Made by a program: the position numbers and the translations under genes
In this document: one piece after another, positions 39,401 through 51,265 of the stretch
Layout of the letters: each line of letters starts with the position of its first letter
How positions within the stretch are numbered: the stretch's first letter is position 1
Origin: Whitmania pigra
Lineage: Eukaryota > Annelida > Clitellata > Hirudinida > Haemopidae
Assembly (NCBI GenBank): GCA_021613335.1
Contig: JAJTWR010000437.1
Span: forward strand, 803,001 to 867,000
Length of the DNA stretch: 64,000 nt
Direction: 5' to 3'
Notes under the pieces: model-generated
What the model was told of the DNA's origin: nothing
What the model saw: the letters and a program-made list of their open reading frames with translations, nothing else
Database searches by the model: none

Positions 39401-42400
39401 GCTGGACTGGAGCCACTCCGAAAGTTCTCGATTGCTTCTTCATGTGTCTCACACTACCTGCTTTGCATCTACAAACTTTGATTATGCGAGGCTCTCTTTG
39501 GCATTTTTACGTCGATCGCATCCACCTCAGTTGCCCACAAAGGTCATGACAGCTTTTGGTGGCTTCTTCAAACCATGTACTTAAAACTGAGCCTTACAAT
39601 TTTTTTGTAGCGGCAGACGGATATAAAAATTTTCTGCATTCGACCTCGGGTTTTTATGCGACTGCGGTTTGAGGTAGATCAAATCGGAGGACGACGGTTT
39701 TTTCCGTCTTCCCTGAAGTGGGCTCTTAAGACTTCTTCTGGCTCCTCATGAGCCAGATCAAGAATGGTGTTTCTGCAGCCTCAGACATCTTTGTCTTAAC
39801 CGTTGTTCTCTCTTAGCTAGACAACTCAATGTTGTTGGGAACAGCGTAAGTCGACCTGCCAACTACGCCCCTTGCGCCAACTTCGCTGGGGAAGAGGTAT
39901 GGGCGGTATCCTTTCGCCTTCAGGTCCGTCGTCAGATCTGCATACTTATCCGTTTTGAGCGTATTGCTTTGTAGAAGCCTTCCACAGTATCGTCAGCTCC
40001 ATCAAAATAATGGCATCCGACGACGGCGACTTCCTATCAGCACCTAGGAATAGTGCCTCGTCCCTTCTAGTTCGGCTGCGACGGTCCAGTCGTTTGCCTC
40101 TGCAAGAATGTCTCGCCTGGGAGTTTGACATTTCATATTGCAGTGGTTTGCAAAGGTCTGGCGCAAGAAATAAATATTTCGCTGTTTTGCGATCGTGCGC
40201 GAGTTTGCTTTGGAAACTGCTGCTTTTGCGGTGTCACACACTTCTCGAAGGATCTGGTTATGTCGCCACTACGTAAACAATGTAATTACTGTAAAGTTAT
40301 GAAAATTAAGTACAAGTCTGATGTGCTATTAGACCGTTATCTCACCCGTATAGATCCCCGGTAGCAGCGAGGAATGATGAAACATATTCTGTCCTTTTCG
40401 TGAGATGCTCCGATGAACGGAACGATATTGTCGTGTTGTAGTTTTTTCATCTATATATTTAATCATTTATTTCTTCAAAACATGTGCTAACAAACAACTT
40501 GATTTAACATTGGACGTGCCAATTACTTGTTATTACTGAAAGCATGTTTAAATCAGCTAATTATGCTTAAATCTTTCATAAAGATAAATTAAGGCAAGGT
40601 AAAACAAAATAATAAACATATTTATAGCATAATTAGGTTTAGATACTTTTTTCAATTAGTTTCATTTTATTGATTTAAATCGACTCGACCATCTCAAATC
40701 TGACGATATAAGAATAAACAAGCAATAATAGGTTACAATCTATTATCATATTTAAATGTTTCGCTCTATTTCTTATTCGTCTGTTTACAAGTCCAATGGA
40801 TTGTACAATTTTTAGGTAGAAAAGATTGTTTTGAAACGAAAATTTAATTTTATAATATCATTTAAACTTAGCTTGGTATTGACTATAGTTAAACTATTAA
40901 ATTATATTATTTATTATAATTTCAAAAGCAAATGACTTTGAACCTCGGCAAGTTCAGTGAGATCCTTCTTAGAGAGTTTGATTTCGTGATTCTTCAAGTA
41001 ATGTACTTCGACGGCTTGTCCTCGATAAACTGCCTTCAGACTTCCTGAAGGTTCATCCATATCTTTGAAGTTCATCAACTCGATTCTCTTATCGTCAGCC
41101 TCGAGTGGCTGGGCATCAGACTTTTAAATTTAAACAATTTCAATTTCAAAATAACAACTACAAAATTGAAAGATTTGTTAGAAAACGTTGGATCGATGTT
41201 AATTGTTTACTTTTACATAGGGCCTCACTGATGCCAATCCTGGAGATTTTTGATAAATTTGAAAATATGAAATTGATGTTACTATACCGATTTATGTGGA
41301 ACAATGAATTCCAGTTCTTTAAAATTGATCTTCCAGTCCATCTTCTGAATTTCTTGTTCGTTTTTGTAGATACTGAATTTTAAAGTTTAAATTTAATAGG
41401 ACAAACTAAGCAAGAATTTTTATTAATAAGAAAACTTCGATACCCTATTATAAATGATAACACGAGGGCAAATATCGTCCCGAGAAAGGTGACTGTAAGA
41501 GCTATTGTGAGTGGGTTATTGCCTGAAAGAAATAACTTGTCACTTAATTATTAATAATTAATAATGTTAATCATCACTTATTGGTTAAACTTCAATGAAT
41601 TACGATCCCTTACAATTATTAAGCCAAAGTAATTTAAAATAACCCTAACGATAATTTGAGTTAGTTAAAAGTTAACACATATAAATTGATTTATTTTTAT
41701 TATATCACACCTTGCTTGGTGTCGCACAACTCGTTGAGGAATCCACACAGTGGAACGTCAGGAGGAGGTACTTTAGAGCTACCCCACCATTCTTCGGTAA
41801 CGTTGATTATCTGGATGTACCAAGAATCATTGCATCAATTAGTTTTCATTATTCGCATTTTTTTAATAAAAAAAAAGAAATTCTAAATAATTATCTAATG
41901 GCTCCGAATACCAATTATTATTAATTACGTCATTTTAATTCAAGTGTAATTGGGGAACTTTTAAAATTTTCCTTTGAAATGACATTTGAAATCAGAATCT
42001 ATAAAATTCAAGTTATTTCTAAATATTCCAGTTTATTTATTTTTTTTTTTTTTGAAGCAAAGTGCTCAAAGCAATTACATTAAATTGTTGCTATTTTCTA
42101 AATTAACAAACGCCAAAATGCAATTCAAGGAATCGGCGTTGACGTATGGTATGAACGGTGATGAAAGGTTTAATTGTGGATAGATTAATAATTTTATTCC
42201 GAGGCTTTTAAGGCCTGTTTTGATCGTGCCAGGTTTAATGAACTGTTTCAACCTCAGTCGTAATTATAAGTCGTCGAATTAGGTTAGAAGCTAAATGTGG
42301 ATGCATAAATGGAAGTATGATCGATGGCTCTTAAGATTATTCATCAAAGTTAGAGAATAATAATAGCAATTAAATTTAATATTATAATTTGTGATAATTT

Positions 42401-45400
42401 GAACAAGTAATAATATTTAAAGTCCACAATATATGCTGTTTTGGTAGATATTGATGAAGCGGCATTTAGCAAAATAATCATCATTATCAGCGCCATCGCC
42501 GCCATCTTCGTCGACATCACTCACCATCATCACTAAAATATCCATAAATAGTTTCACAGACAGCTCCACCAATCGCAATCGATTACTTTACAATTCCAGA
42601 AATAACTTACTGACCGTATAATTACTTAGGTCGATCGTACGTATCTCACTGGATGCATAGAAGGACTCAGAGGAAGGAGAAAGTGACCAAACGATAAAAC
42701 TCATCAATCGATCTCCGTTATTGTCGAATTTCAACGTCTCCGATTTGCCTGGTTTTGAAACAAATAAATGCATAATTATGTTTACTTTTTAAACAAACTC
42801 TCGATTTTTTTATCATTCCCTAAAAACGTGTTTGATAACTTAATATTAATACGTACATTGATAATTTAATAATACCTTGCTAAGAGTTCGTAATCTATCT
42901 TATAATCCTTAACTATTTTATTGATTGATCAAAAATCAAATTCAAATAAATCAACCTTCTAGATCAACTGAACTTGCAGTTTCAATGATTTTGATTCCGT
43001 TGTTTGGATCAAATCCTGCCCTCTCAACGGCTTCTCTCAGTTTGAGGTAAAGGTACATCGCGTCAGCCATATAATCCTGAATATGAATTTAAACTTAGAT
43101 TTTAATTAGTTATAAAAAGCTACTGTAAGCTAGTATAGCTTTCCGAATGAGAGAGAAAGAGCACGAAATGTTGACGAACAAAAACTGTTCGATTTTCTTT
43201 CAATAATATTAGCAGGACGAACACAACCCTAACGTTAAAGTTAAGATTATTGTGGCTCTCTGTTTATTAATTTATGAAACAGCCTCCAACAAAAAACATT
43301 TGGGGTTTTCTTATGGCTACGAAGAGTGACTTAGGATTCAGACTATAGCTGATATTATTTATTTGGTATTTAAGATTTAATATGCAAAATATCTTACAAT
43401 TATTGGAAATTTTGAGATGGTGAAGTCATCTTTGTGATGCTGGATGGTGCTGTAGTTTGTGAATGTCAACTGCCAAATTTATTTATTTTTTAAATTGGAA
43501 GAGCAATTTATAGAAGTTATTGAACAAATTAATCCTGACATAAATAATAAAACGCATTGACATTACTAATAAATTATAATAACAAAATATTAAATTACCT
43601 GCAATCTTACAAAAAAGCATTCAGAGTTCGTTCCAAAGTTAGTAAAACTTGCTTATTATATTTAATGCATAGAAAATACTACCAAGTCGGTAATATTACC
43701 AATGGTCAATGAATTTAAGCAATTACAATCAGATAGGTGTGCATATCGATCGCATTTCTACTAATTATTTACAAGGTTTTATTATATATTTTACATCAAT
43801 TTCGATAATCACATTCAAAGTAATTCAAATCACATGTTGTATAATAGTAACTCACTATTTTAACACTAAGAAATCCACTTTTCCTATATCTATTCTCCCG
43901 ATTGGTTGTTCGGTTGTTTACCAACCACGGATAAAACAACATGTTGACGGGAAAGTCCGAGTAAATGTCAAAAAATGTCAACCACGAGTAATTTTCTGGC
44001 TCTGTCATGCCCATGTCTTGAGCAGTGAAGATGATTTCTTGGAGAGTTGTGAAGTTTGAGTGACATGCTATTATGACTGGAAATGATAGAGTCAATTGAA
44101 ATAAAAGTTTAAAATACTTAAATGACACTCAAGACATAACTAGTTATTTGAAATAGAACTTTTTAAATTATATTTTAATTCTCCTACTGCGCCCTCAATA
44201 GGATAACGCAAGAAGTATGAAAAATTGCATCGCGAGTAAATTTACTTAAGTTTCAAGGCGCATTGAGCAGTAAGCATGGGATTATCTTCCGTTTCCTTCA
44301 GAACGTACTCAAAAGATCGGTTTTCGTCAGTTTTCGACAGTTCGGAACAAAATGATTTCCGAACTCGAATAAAACCGATAGTTCTGATTTTTTTTTCGGA
44401 AATGCGGTTGTAATTTTTTGTAAAAATGTATAATAATAATATATATTAATAATTTTTAATAAAAAAATTCTTGATTCTATATTTCGTTTATGTTCCGCAG
44501 ACTCAGAATAAAGTACTTCGGTTTCAAATAAGTATATTTGCTTCACTTCGGTTTATTTCCTTTTTGCTTTTAACAACATGAATACCTCGCAGTGCTTATC
44601 TCCTTTGGACTTGCTTTACTAAATCAGAGATTAAAGATGAGGTCAGTTGTAATAAATGAAAGCAGACTTTAGGGTATAAGAAGTCTTCAACATCTTGAGT
44701 TATCTGAAGATGAGGCAAAAAACGAAGTTTCCCAGCTTAAAAGAAAAACAGATCTCAGATAACTTCTGAACTTTTGATTTATTGGAAGCAGCAACAGAAT
44801 GCCACTTCTTGCCAGACTTGCTAGATGATTTTTTCTAACCTCCTCTACCTCTAGCAATAGAATGTTCTCGGCTTCAGGCAACATTGTCTCTATTTCAAGA
44901 ATGAATCTCACTCCAGAAACTATTTCTATTCTTACCTATGTACAGCAGAACTGGTCCAAAGTAAAGGTTGACAACTGGAATTATGTTTCTGAAGAGCAGG
45001 ACATGGACATTGAGGAAGGTGAAGAGACTGACGTGTTTAATATTTTAGATTTTTAGCACATTTTCTGACGCTCACATGAAGAACAAATCATCTATACGTG
45101 TTCAAATGATTACTTCAATTTTTTTAATTTATTTAATCTTAGCCAATACCATTCAGGCATGTAACGCCTGGAGAAGGGAAAAGTTCGATGCATTATTTTG
45201 TAGAGGTGTTATTTCCGAAAATTTTCCGAATATCCATGATCATTCGGGTTCGGTTTCCGAAAATTTGGAACAAAATTTTTCCGACCCTATTAAAACCGAA
45301 CATTAGTAAGAAAATTATTTCCGATTACGTACTCGTACTCGATTAATAATACTCGAATCAAACCGAACGTCAAAGTCCCATGCTTATTGAACAGTATTAT

Positions 45401-48400
45401 TGTTTATCTTTAAAATTTGTAACAGGCATAAATGACATCAAGGACTTTAAACCCACTTACTCCTTGCGGTATTCTTCACTTTTCTCAGTATCCAGAAATG
45501 TTCACTTCCAAAAACAGGTGGAAGTTGCAAATAACTTGAAACTTCAATCGACGTTTGACGAAACTTCAGCGATATGGCATCCACTGTATCTTTACAGAAG
45601 TCAGAATTGCCATCCAACAATATAGCGGTGGTTTTCCAGTTGTTGGCCTTATAAAAGGCTTGGAAAGCTCCCCCAAAGTAGGATAGTGACCCGAATAATC
45701 TAATTGTGGTCTTGTAAAGATTCGACTCGTCAAGAACTTGGTCGTAACAATTCATGGGGATATAAGGAACATTCCAGTAATCGGCAACCTGTGCTATTGC
45801 CACGCAGTCTGTAAAGTTGTCGCGCAACACTAGTAAATCAATTAACATCCAATATTGAAATTAGTTTACATTAACTGACTATTATTTTATTATATATTAT
45901 TACTATGACTCAGTGATGGGTAGTATTTCAAATCAAATGATTTAAAATCTCAAATTAAAATCATGTGTGCGATTTTTTATTTGCTTGTTCGATTCAGCCG
46001 AGGGCAATCAGAACGACCCTCCCTAAATGAGCGCAAAATAGAACATGAAAGCTCGAACCAGCAGGACACAAAACATCGTACTTTCTTGGAAACCAAAATA
46101 AGACTTAGCAAAAAAAAGCAGAGAACGATTGAAAGATAAAGACATCGAAATGTTCAAAAGTTGTTCAAACAAAGTCCAGCATCAGGGACTCGTTCAGTAT
46201 TGAGTGAGGATTACAGGGAAGAATCAAACGCAGCTTCAGTCGAAGGCTTGGTCGAATATTGGAAACAAATTTTCTAAAAAAAACACATGTTAAGACAAAA
46301 GTGTCACATAACAGAGAAACCCTGTATGATCTGGAGTTTCCTATCACCTGCGATGAGGTGAATTTCGCCCTTCGAGGACTTGGGAATGCTGCACTGGGCA
46401 TGACAGACTAAAGAATTATCACATAGAAAGGATCAAAAGCATCGACTATGGGGTCCATATGTCACTATGGCTGACAGATTTGCATCCATCTCCTTTAAAA
46501 AAAAAAGAAGCAAGAACTGACAAAGTTAAATCTGACTTTTGTTGATGTGTCAAAAGCATTCGAATCAGTCTCTTACCAATCGATCATGAGGGCTGTTTCT
46601 CTTCTTGAGATAATTGGATACCTGTTAGAATTATACAAAGCTAAATAGGTTCATATCAGAACAGGAGAGGAGATGAGCAGTCGTATTCCCGTAGGCAGAG
46701 GCATCAAGCAGGGAGACCCAGTGTTTCCTAAGCTTTTCAATGCCGTTATGTTTAGTACTCCTTAGTGAGTTGGACAGAAAAATCGGAAAAACAGGAGATG
46801 CCGCATCCAAAATTAAATGCAATTACGCTGCCTTTGCGGATGACCTCCTGTTGATGTCCACAACTGAGGTTGGATGCAAATGCTATTGGCACAACATGAT
46901 GAAGCAATAGCAAAAGTGAAATTGAACCCAAAGAAATGCGCATTCATGAGCACTGAAATTAACATTGCAAGGAGGTTATGGATTGTCAATCCGGAGCTTT
47001 ATCTCAGTTTGAGGGATGGAGAAATCAAAGCTTTAAATATTATTAAAAGCAATTATCTGTAAGCAGATACCTGGGTGTTGAAATTGGAGCCAGTTTGAAT
47101 TACTCAAGAACAGCAGAAAACATTGAAACCAACTTACATTTTATTTCACGTGCTCGTATGGAGCCATAGCGGATCTAATATCTTGTAAAAGTCTATCATC
47201 TAAGCTTTGAAAAGTCAAGCCTAAAATCTTTGAAGTTTGGAATCCCAGGATCTCGTAGCGATGCCAAAACATTGGGCAAAACAACGGCACCAGCATTGTA
47301 TAAAACATTAGACGGATATGGACTCAGATCATTTCCCAATGCCGTTGAACCAAGCGGTTAACTGACGGAGTTGATAGAATGGCGTCGGATCAATGGCAAG
47401 ATGTTGGCAAGTAAATTGAGTGCATTGGGGTTCACCGCTAGAATTGAACCCCAGAATTCCTACTGTTGAAGGAACCAAAATTCCAGATTTGTGTGCGTGG
47501 AAAGATCCAGCATATGTCGGGTGCGTTGTGGCATTGGGCTCAGACACTGCCGGCTTGGATAAAATTCATTTCTCCAAAGTCTAAAAAATATGACCCACCG
47601 AGAATCCACCAATGGATGAAGGAAAATAATCCAGTCTCGGAACCTCAAAAGCAGGAAGTAAACGTCAATGGATAATGATGACGATAAAATAAAACCCATT
47701 TTAAACTGGAGGGGAGCAATTTTAGAGGAATAATGAAGATTTTGGAGTAAATTCTGACTATCGCGGAGGTTCCTCTCCATCAAAACCATGCAGAAGATGT
47801 ACAAGATATGGCGCACTGTCAAGAACGCCTTGTACGGCAAAAGACATTAACACTTCGTTAGATAGAAATGAATTGATATGAACAATTTGTCCATTCTTTC
47901 CGGTCTGACTCATGTGCGGATTAAAACAATTAACGATTTGGATTTCAAATAATAATAATAATAATAATTAATTTATAAAGCGCCATGTGCCTAGCGTCAG
48001 AGGCGCCTAAATATCTTTGAACTTTATGTCCATTATGTTGGCTGCGCTAATAAAAAATTGAATTATATTTTTAAAACTGCATACTTTCAGAGCAAGAGGA
48101 TCCCAAAATGACATTAACAGACGAGTTCAGTATGAATGACAACCCATTCTTCATGCCTGTGACACCATCACAATTAGATGAATCGCGTTTAATCAACCTG
48201 TGACGTAAAAAAAAGGAAAAAGAATGATTTAAATAAACAAATCAAATGTTAGGAATTTTTGGATTCAAAGAATGACTAACTCAAACGAGTCAACAGTTAT
48301 GTTGTTTCTGGCAGCAAGACTTCTCCCTTCCTCTATTCCTGGCTCTATATTGTCGGATATATTTGAAGTTACAGCACCAATTTTCAGAGAAGTCGCAAAC

Positions 48401-48447
48401 GAAATTGACAAACAAAACATGAAAGAGATTGAAAACATTTGGGCCAT
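36401..48447 (-). CDS. Receptor guanylate cyclase, natriuretic-peptide-receptor type (about 1009 aa)
   Basis: Single-pass membrane enzyme making cGMP. 21 exons (within 1-2 bp): 48281-48447, 48085-48197, 45461-45829, 43856-44076, 43398-43469, 42956-43076, 42615-42748, 41711-41810, 41444-41522, 41288-41372, 40944-41108, 40346-40450, 39000-39071, 38789-38929, 38563-38725, 38170-38344, 37855-37998, 37451-37643, 36945-37215, 36755-36846 and 36401-36448; all phases agree. Signal peptide [20 protein letters not shown]; ligand-binding region to about 430; juxtamembrane Cys ([10 protein letters not shown]); [22 protein letters not shown]; kinase-homology domain ([36 protein letters not shown]); linker [19 protein letters not shown]; cyclase domain ([60 protein letters not shown]), with both metal Asp residues present. 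Ends [14 protein letters not shown]. Intron 18 appears to use a GC donor. Ligand unknown. Confidence 0.93.
39210..39672 (+). repeat. Interspersed repeat family R, copy 3 (longest)
   Basis: In an intron of the guanylate cyclase gene, antisense to it. Shares all landmarks with the copy at 9596-9966 and the ends of the copy at 34916-35155, closing with TGTAGCGGCAGACGGATAT and GCGGTTTG. Confidence 0.7.
39700..40215 (-). pseudogene. Retroelement C-terminal fragment, PD-(D/E)XK-like
   Basis: Minus strand, across frame changes: [59 protein letters not shown] and [19 protein letters not shown]. The order (R)PDIxLxELTVPWE...KYxxLxxxxxxxGYxxxxxpvEvGxRG is a widespread endonuclease-like C-terminal module of non-LTR and related retroelements. 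It may belong to the same family as the R2-like element at 46.1-47.7 kb. Broken by stops. Confidence 0.55.
44271..45386 (+). mobile_element. hAT element, 1116 bp, in a guanylate cyclase intron
   Basis: Ends TAAGCATGGGA and TCCCATGCTTA are perfect inverted repeats. The flanks TTGAGCAG (44263-44270) and TTGAACAG (45387-45394) form an 8-bp duplication with one mismatch. Subterminal CGGTTTTCG, TTCCGAA and AAAACCGA motifs recur at both ends. Confidence 0.85.
44790..45056 (+). pseudogene. hAT transposase C-terminus (ZBED-like)
   Basis: After a fragment reading [12 protein letters not shown], a frame change leads into [20 protein letters not shown] and [18 protein letters not shown], the hAT dimerisation motif (RxFSxxGxIvxxxRxxLxPe...L.f...N). 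It ends in an acidic tail. Only the last 70-90 residues are left. Confidence 0.75.
45911..45990 (+). mobile_element. hAT-type element end (CAGTGATGGGTAGT family)
   Basis: CAGTGATGGGTAGTATTTCA plus about 40 further bases match 3960-4010. It precedes the R2-like relic. No right terminus found. Confidence 0.4.
46140..47690 (+). pseudogene. R2/NeSL-like LINE relic (RT and RLE endonuclease)
   Basis: Plus strand, several frames: [74 protein letters not shown] and [15 protein letters not shown] form an RT of the R2 group (GR(G/V)xQGDP and FADDLxL are characteristic). Further on, [31 protein letters not shown] and [15 protein letters not shown] form the restriction-like endonuclease area with its K/RPD motif. 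Many stops and indels. Lies antisense inside intron 2 of the guanylate cyclase gene, far from any rDNA. Confidence 0.75.
47945..48012 (-). repeat. SINE 3'-end fragment
   Basis: On the minus strand GGCGCCTCTGACGCTAGGCA, ATGGCGCTTTATAAATT and an (ATT)n tail match the SINE 3' region. Confidence 0.5.
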
Positions 48448-48639
48448 GATTCACTAGAAATAAGAGAGAAAACGCACTGAGTTAAAGAATTTATGGAAAA
48501 ATAATGCGCACATGCTGAAATTGCGGAAGGATGCATGAGGAGGATAGTTACGGTTCATATACATTAGACACTAACAACAATTACATAACATACAAATATG
48601 AAAAAAAAACAAAAAATATAACAACACGGACTGAGTGAA

Positions 48640-49030
48640 AAAAATTCGTTAGGTCTTTAACATTGCGTCGAAATGCCCGCCAGAGTCCTGCATGTAAAAA
48701 GCATGACAGCGCCAGTCTGAACGAACTGGAGAAGGTCGGGCTAACTCTCCCTTGACAAGGGGATGTTACCTACTTTCTGGTACCGTCGAGGAGTGCTACC
48801 CTGCCCTGGCTGAGCGATTTAAGGTAGCACGGCCCGGCTGGTCGTGCCTACTCTAATCAAGGATAAAAGACAGGAGGTGGAAAATCATTGGCTCTGCCGA
48901 TTTGGTGCACAGTCTAATAGCGCAGTCTAATCGCCGACCTTTGAACTTAATAAAATTATCAAAACTCGACGATCGACTGTCGAACTTACTCTTGGCTCTG
49001 CTAAATGTGAGCCATCTAACGACTGTAAAT
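48640..49030 (-). repeat. Complex repeat A-B, copy 2, permuted
   Basis: In its own orientation (minus) the order is B (49030-48940: TCGACAGTCGATCGTCG, TTTTATTAAGTTCAAAGGTC), then A (48880-48650: GTAGGCACGACCAGCCGGGC, CCCCTTGTCAAGGGAGAGTT, TTTCGACGCAATGTTAAAGA). Copy 1 is A-B. Lies just upstream of the guanylate cyclase start. Confidence 0.75.
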
Positions 49031-49089
49031 TAAATGACACTAAATAAATTTAAAGGACACTGAACGGAGATCCGAAATTGCAGTGCAAC

Positions 49090-50280
49090 AGTGCAACTTT
49101 GGAGTGAAATATCTGTTCGTGTTTATTGAATAGCACTAATATAAATCAGGACGGCTGGCAGAGTCCAGAAACATGAGAAAAACAGTCCTCGCTTTGGGTT
49201 TTCCAAAACTTTAAACCAACTCTCAATTCAAGATAAAGTAACTGAAGTTAATCTAGTGTTGAAGGTTTTTATGGCCAAAGACAATACTCTATTTTCGCGA
49301 AAGAATGTTTTTTGCAGGTTGATCAAAACCAAAATGGCTAAAACTATTGTTTGGGACGGTGAGCACTCGCTTGTTAGCCAAGAAATTGCCAGGGATAGAC
49401 GATGTTCCAAGTTCATTCACTTGAATTGAACAGGTTGATTCTATAGCTATAGAATTTTTGCATTAAAATAAAATTATGTTTGACTTATTTCATTATTGAT
49501 CTAATCTTTATTTAATATTGATATTTATGAGGAGACGATTTTTGACACTGACTCTGTTGAATTTGTAAATTAATTTAAAGTTCCGTTTGACTTGTTTCAG
49601 TAATTTTGTTTGATCTTTATTTAATTGGGAACCCATGGCTACGTATAATAACATTAATCGTAATTTAAAAATGATAATAATCAATATTGTTGTAAACTTA
49701 GTTTTGGAAATTAATTAAGTTTATATTACTAAAATAATTAAATTTATATTTCATTATATTTGGTATCTTTTTCGGGCACTAGGTATCTCTATTAATGCTA
49801 TTGAAAGCATTCTCGCTAATCACCTGGCCATTGAGTATCTGAAATACCAAATACTACCAAACACTCTTGAAAAATTTTAAAATACTAAAATATTAAATTC
49901 GAAAAATACTAAAATACTTCAAAAAGCTCAAAATATTAAAACAGAAAAATATGAAAAGCTTTCACTCACTATAAGATATTTAAAAAACGATGTAATGTAA
50001 AAATGTTTTCTCAGAAATTTAAGTTTTGTATTGTAAGTGCATAACAACAAAAAGTATTTGATGTTTTATTTCTTTATAGAATTACTGGCTGAGTAATGCA
50101 TGCTTGAAATAGGGTAAGTGTGATAAAACAGACTGCTTAAAGAAAAATTTGTTTTACTACGTGTGTAGGTTATATGTGAAAATCTATTTAGTAAATACAA
50201 CATGGCCTGCTCTTTTCATTTTTCAATATGTATGAAGTATTAAACTTAGGTGTTGATGTACAAAAGACTGAGCATCACTA
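49090..50280. other. Intergenic region between guanylate cyclase and CCDC6
   Basis: AT-rich with a run of AAATACTAAAAT-like near-repeats at 49830-49960. No gene or transposon end recognised. Confidence 0.4.
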
Positions 50281-50312
50281 CCCGTTTTACCCTTTCGAAA
50301 GGGTAAAATGGG
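50281..50312. repeat. 32-bp near-perfect palindrome
   Basis: Centred on TTTCGAAA (TTTTACCCTTTC and its exact reverse complement GAAAGGGTAAAA, 24 bp perfect). It extends with CCC/GGG outside a single mismatch. No loop. Confidence 0.8.
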
Positions 50313-50547
50313 CTATTTAGGCTAATATTATTTTTTAACAATTTTACTCACTTGTTTAAGAGTCAAAACAACAAAGTTCTATGGTTCTTTAATCTAAATT
50401 TCTTAAAATCTTAAAATCATCTTTACTTATTATTATTATTATTTTATCATTTGATTTTGAAAATTGACAAAACCTGGTTGGATGGGTCCCATCTTAATTT
50501 GAAAAATAAATGCTGACACCAAAATTCAATTAGCAACTAATTAGTTT

Positions 50548-50732
50548 GGCAAAGCGTTGCATCAGTCCCTCGCACAATGTGCAATATGAATAAGTTACGT
50601 AACAATCGTAAAGTGTCGTGTTCGAAACCCAGCCTGCACTGCCGCTAGCGCCCTTGGGAAGGAACGCTATATAAATGGTTACCAGAAGCGCCTCTAACAC
50701 TATATGAATGAAGTTACAATTACAATATGTCA
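50548..50732 (+). repeat. tRNA-derived SINE, most complete copy
   Basis: Head with degenerate box A (TTTGGCAAAGCGTTGC) and clear box B (GTGTTCGAAACCC), a body (GCCCTTGGGAAGGAACGC, TATATAAATGGTTACCAGAA, GCGCCTCTAAC) and a (TTACAA)n tail. Related copies: 4.7-4.9, 16.6, 26.1, 31.9, 48.0, 57.1 and 61.3 kb. Confidence 0.75.
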
Positions 50733-51265
50733 TAAACAGTTAGCTTAATAAATTCAAGCATAAAAGTATTTTGAAATAACCCAGCTACTTATTAATGAAG
50801 ACTATTTCCAATATGATACAGCGCATTCGTAATTTTAATTTGATTATTATATTCGTGTTCAATTTTCTTAATATCATGTGTCCGCTGAAAATAGAGTAGA
50901 GCAGAGTAACATTATTTTTAGAATTTTTGAAAGTCCAAAGTCAATTTACTAACAATATAGATTTTATTATTTTTTTTTAAATTTAAAATTAATTTGACTG
51001 ATTATGATTAATATTTTACTAAATTCATTAGTCTGTGTCTTAAAAAACTAAAAAAAATTGTCTTTCTAAAAGATGACGTCTACTATAAAACAAATGTTTA
51101 TTTATAATTAATGGCAATTTAGATTCTGAAGCTCATTCAATTCTCATTGAATTTTTACGCGTCTGTGGGCCTTGTGTATTTATATTGTCTTCGCATTGAG
51201 TTATCTGCTACTCTGCAATTATTTAAAAAGGTCAAAGTTACGTCAAAAAACTGAATATTTTAAAC

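Noticed and set aside
40010..40364. Plus-strand frames near 40.0-40.4 kb as a gene
   Set aside because: The minus-strand reading gives retroelement motifs here, and the plus frames are its shadow.
41105..41383. Plus-strand 92-codon frame
   Set aside because: Lies over and between minus-strand guanylate cyclase exons 10 and 11, which fit family motifs and splice phase.
44862..45056. Independent small acidic protein gene in the guanylate cyclase intron
   Set aside because: The sequence is the hAT dimerisation motif and lies inside an element with TIRs and a target duplication.
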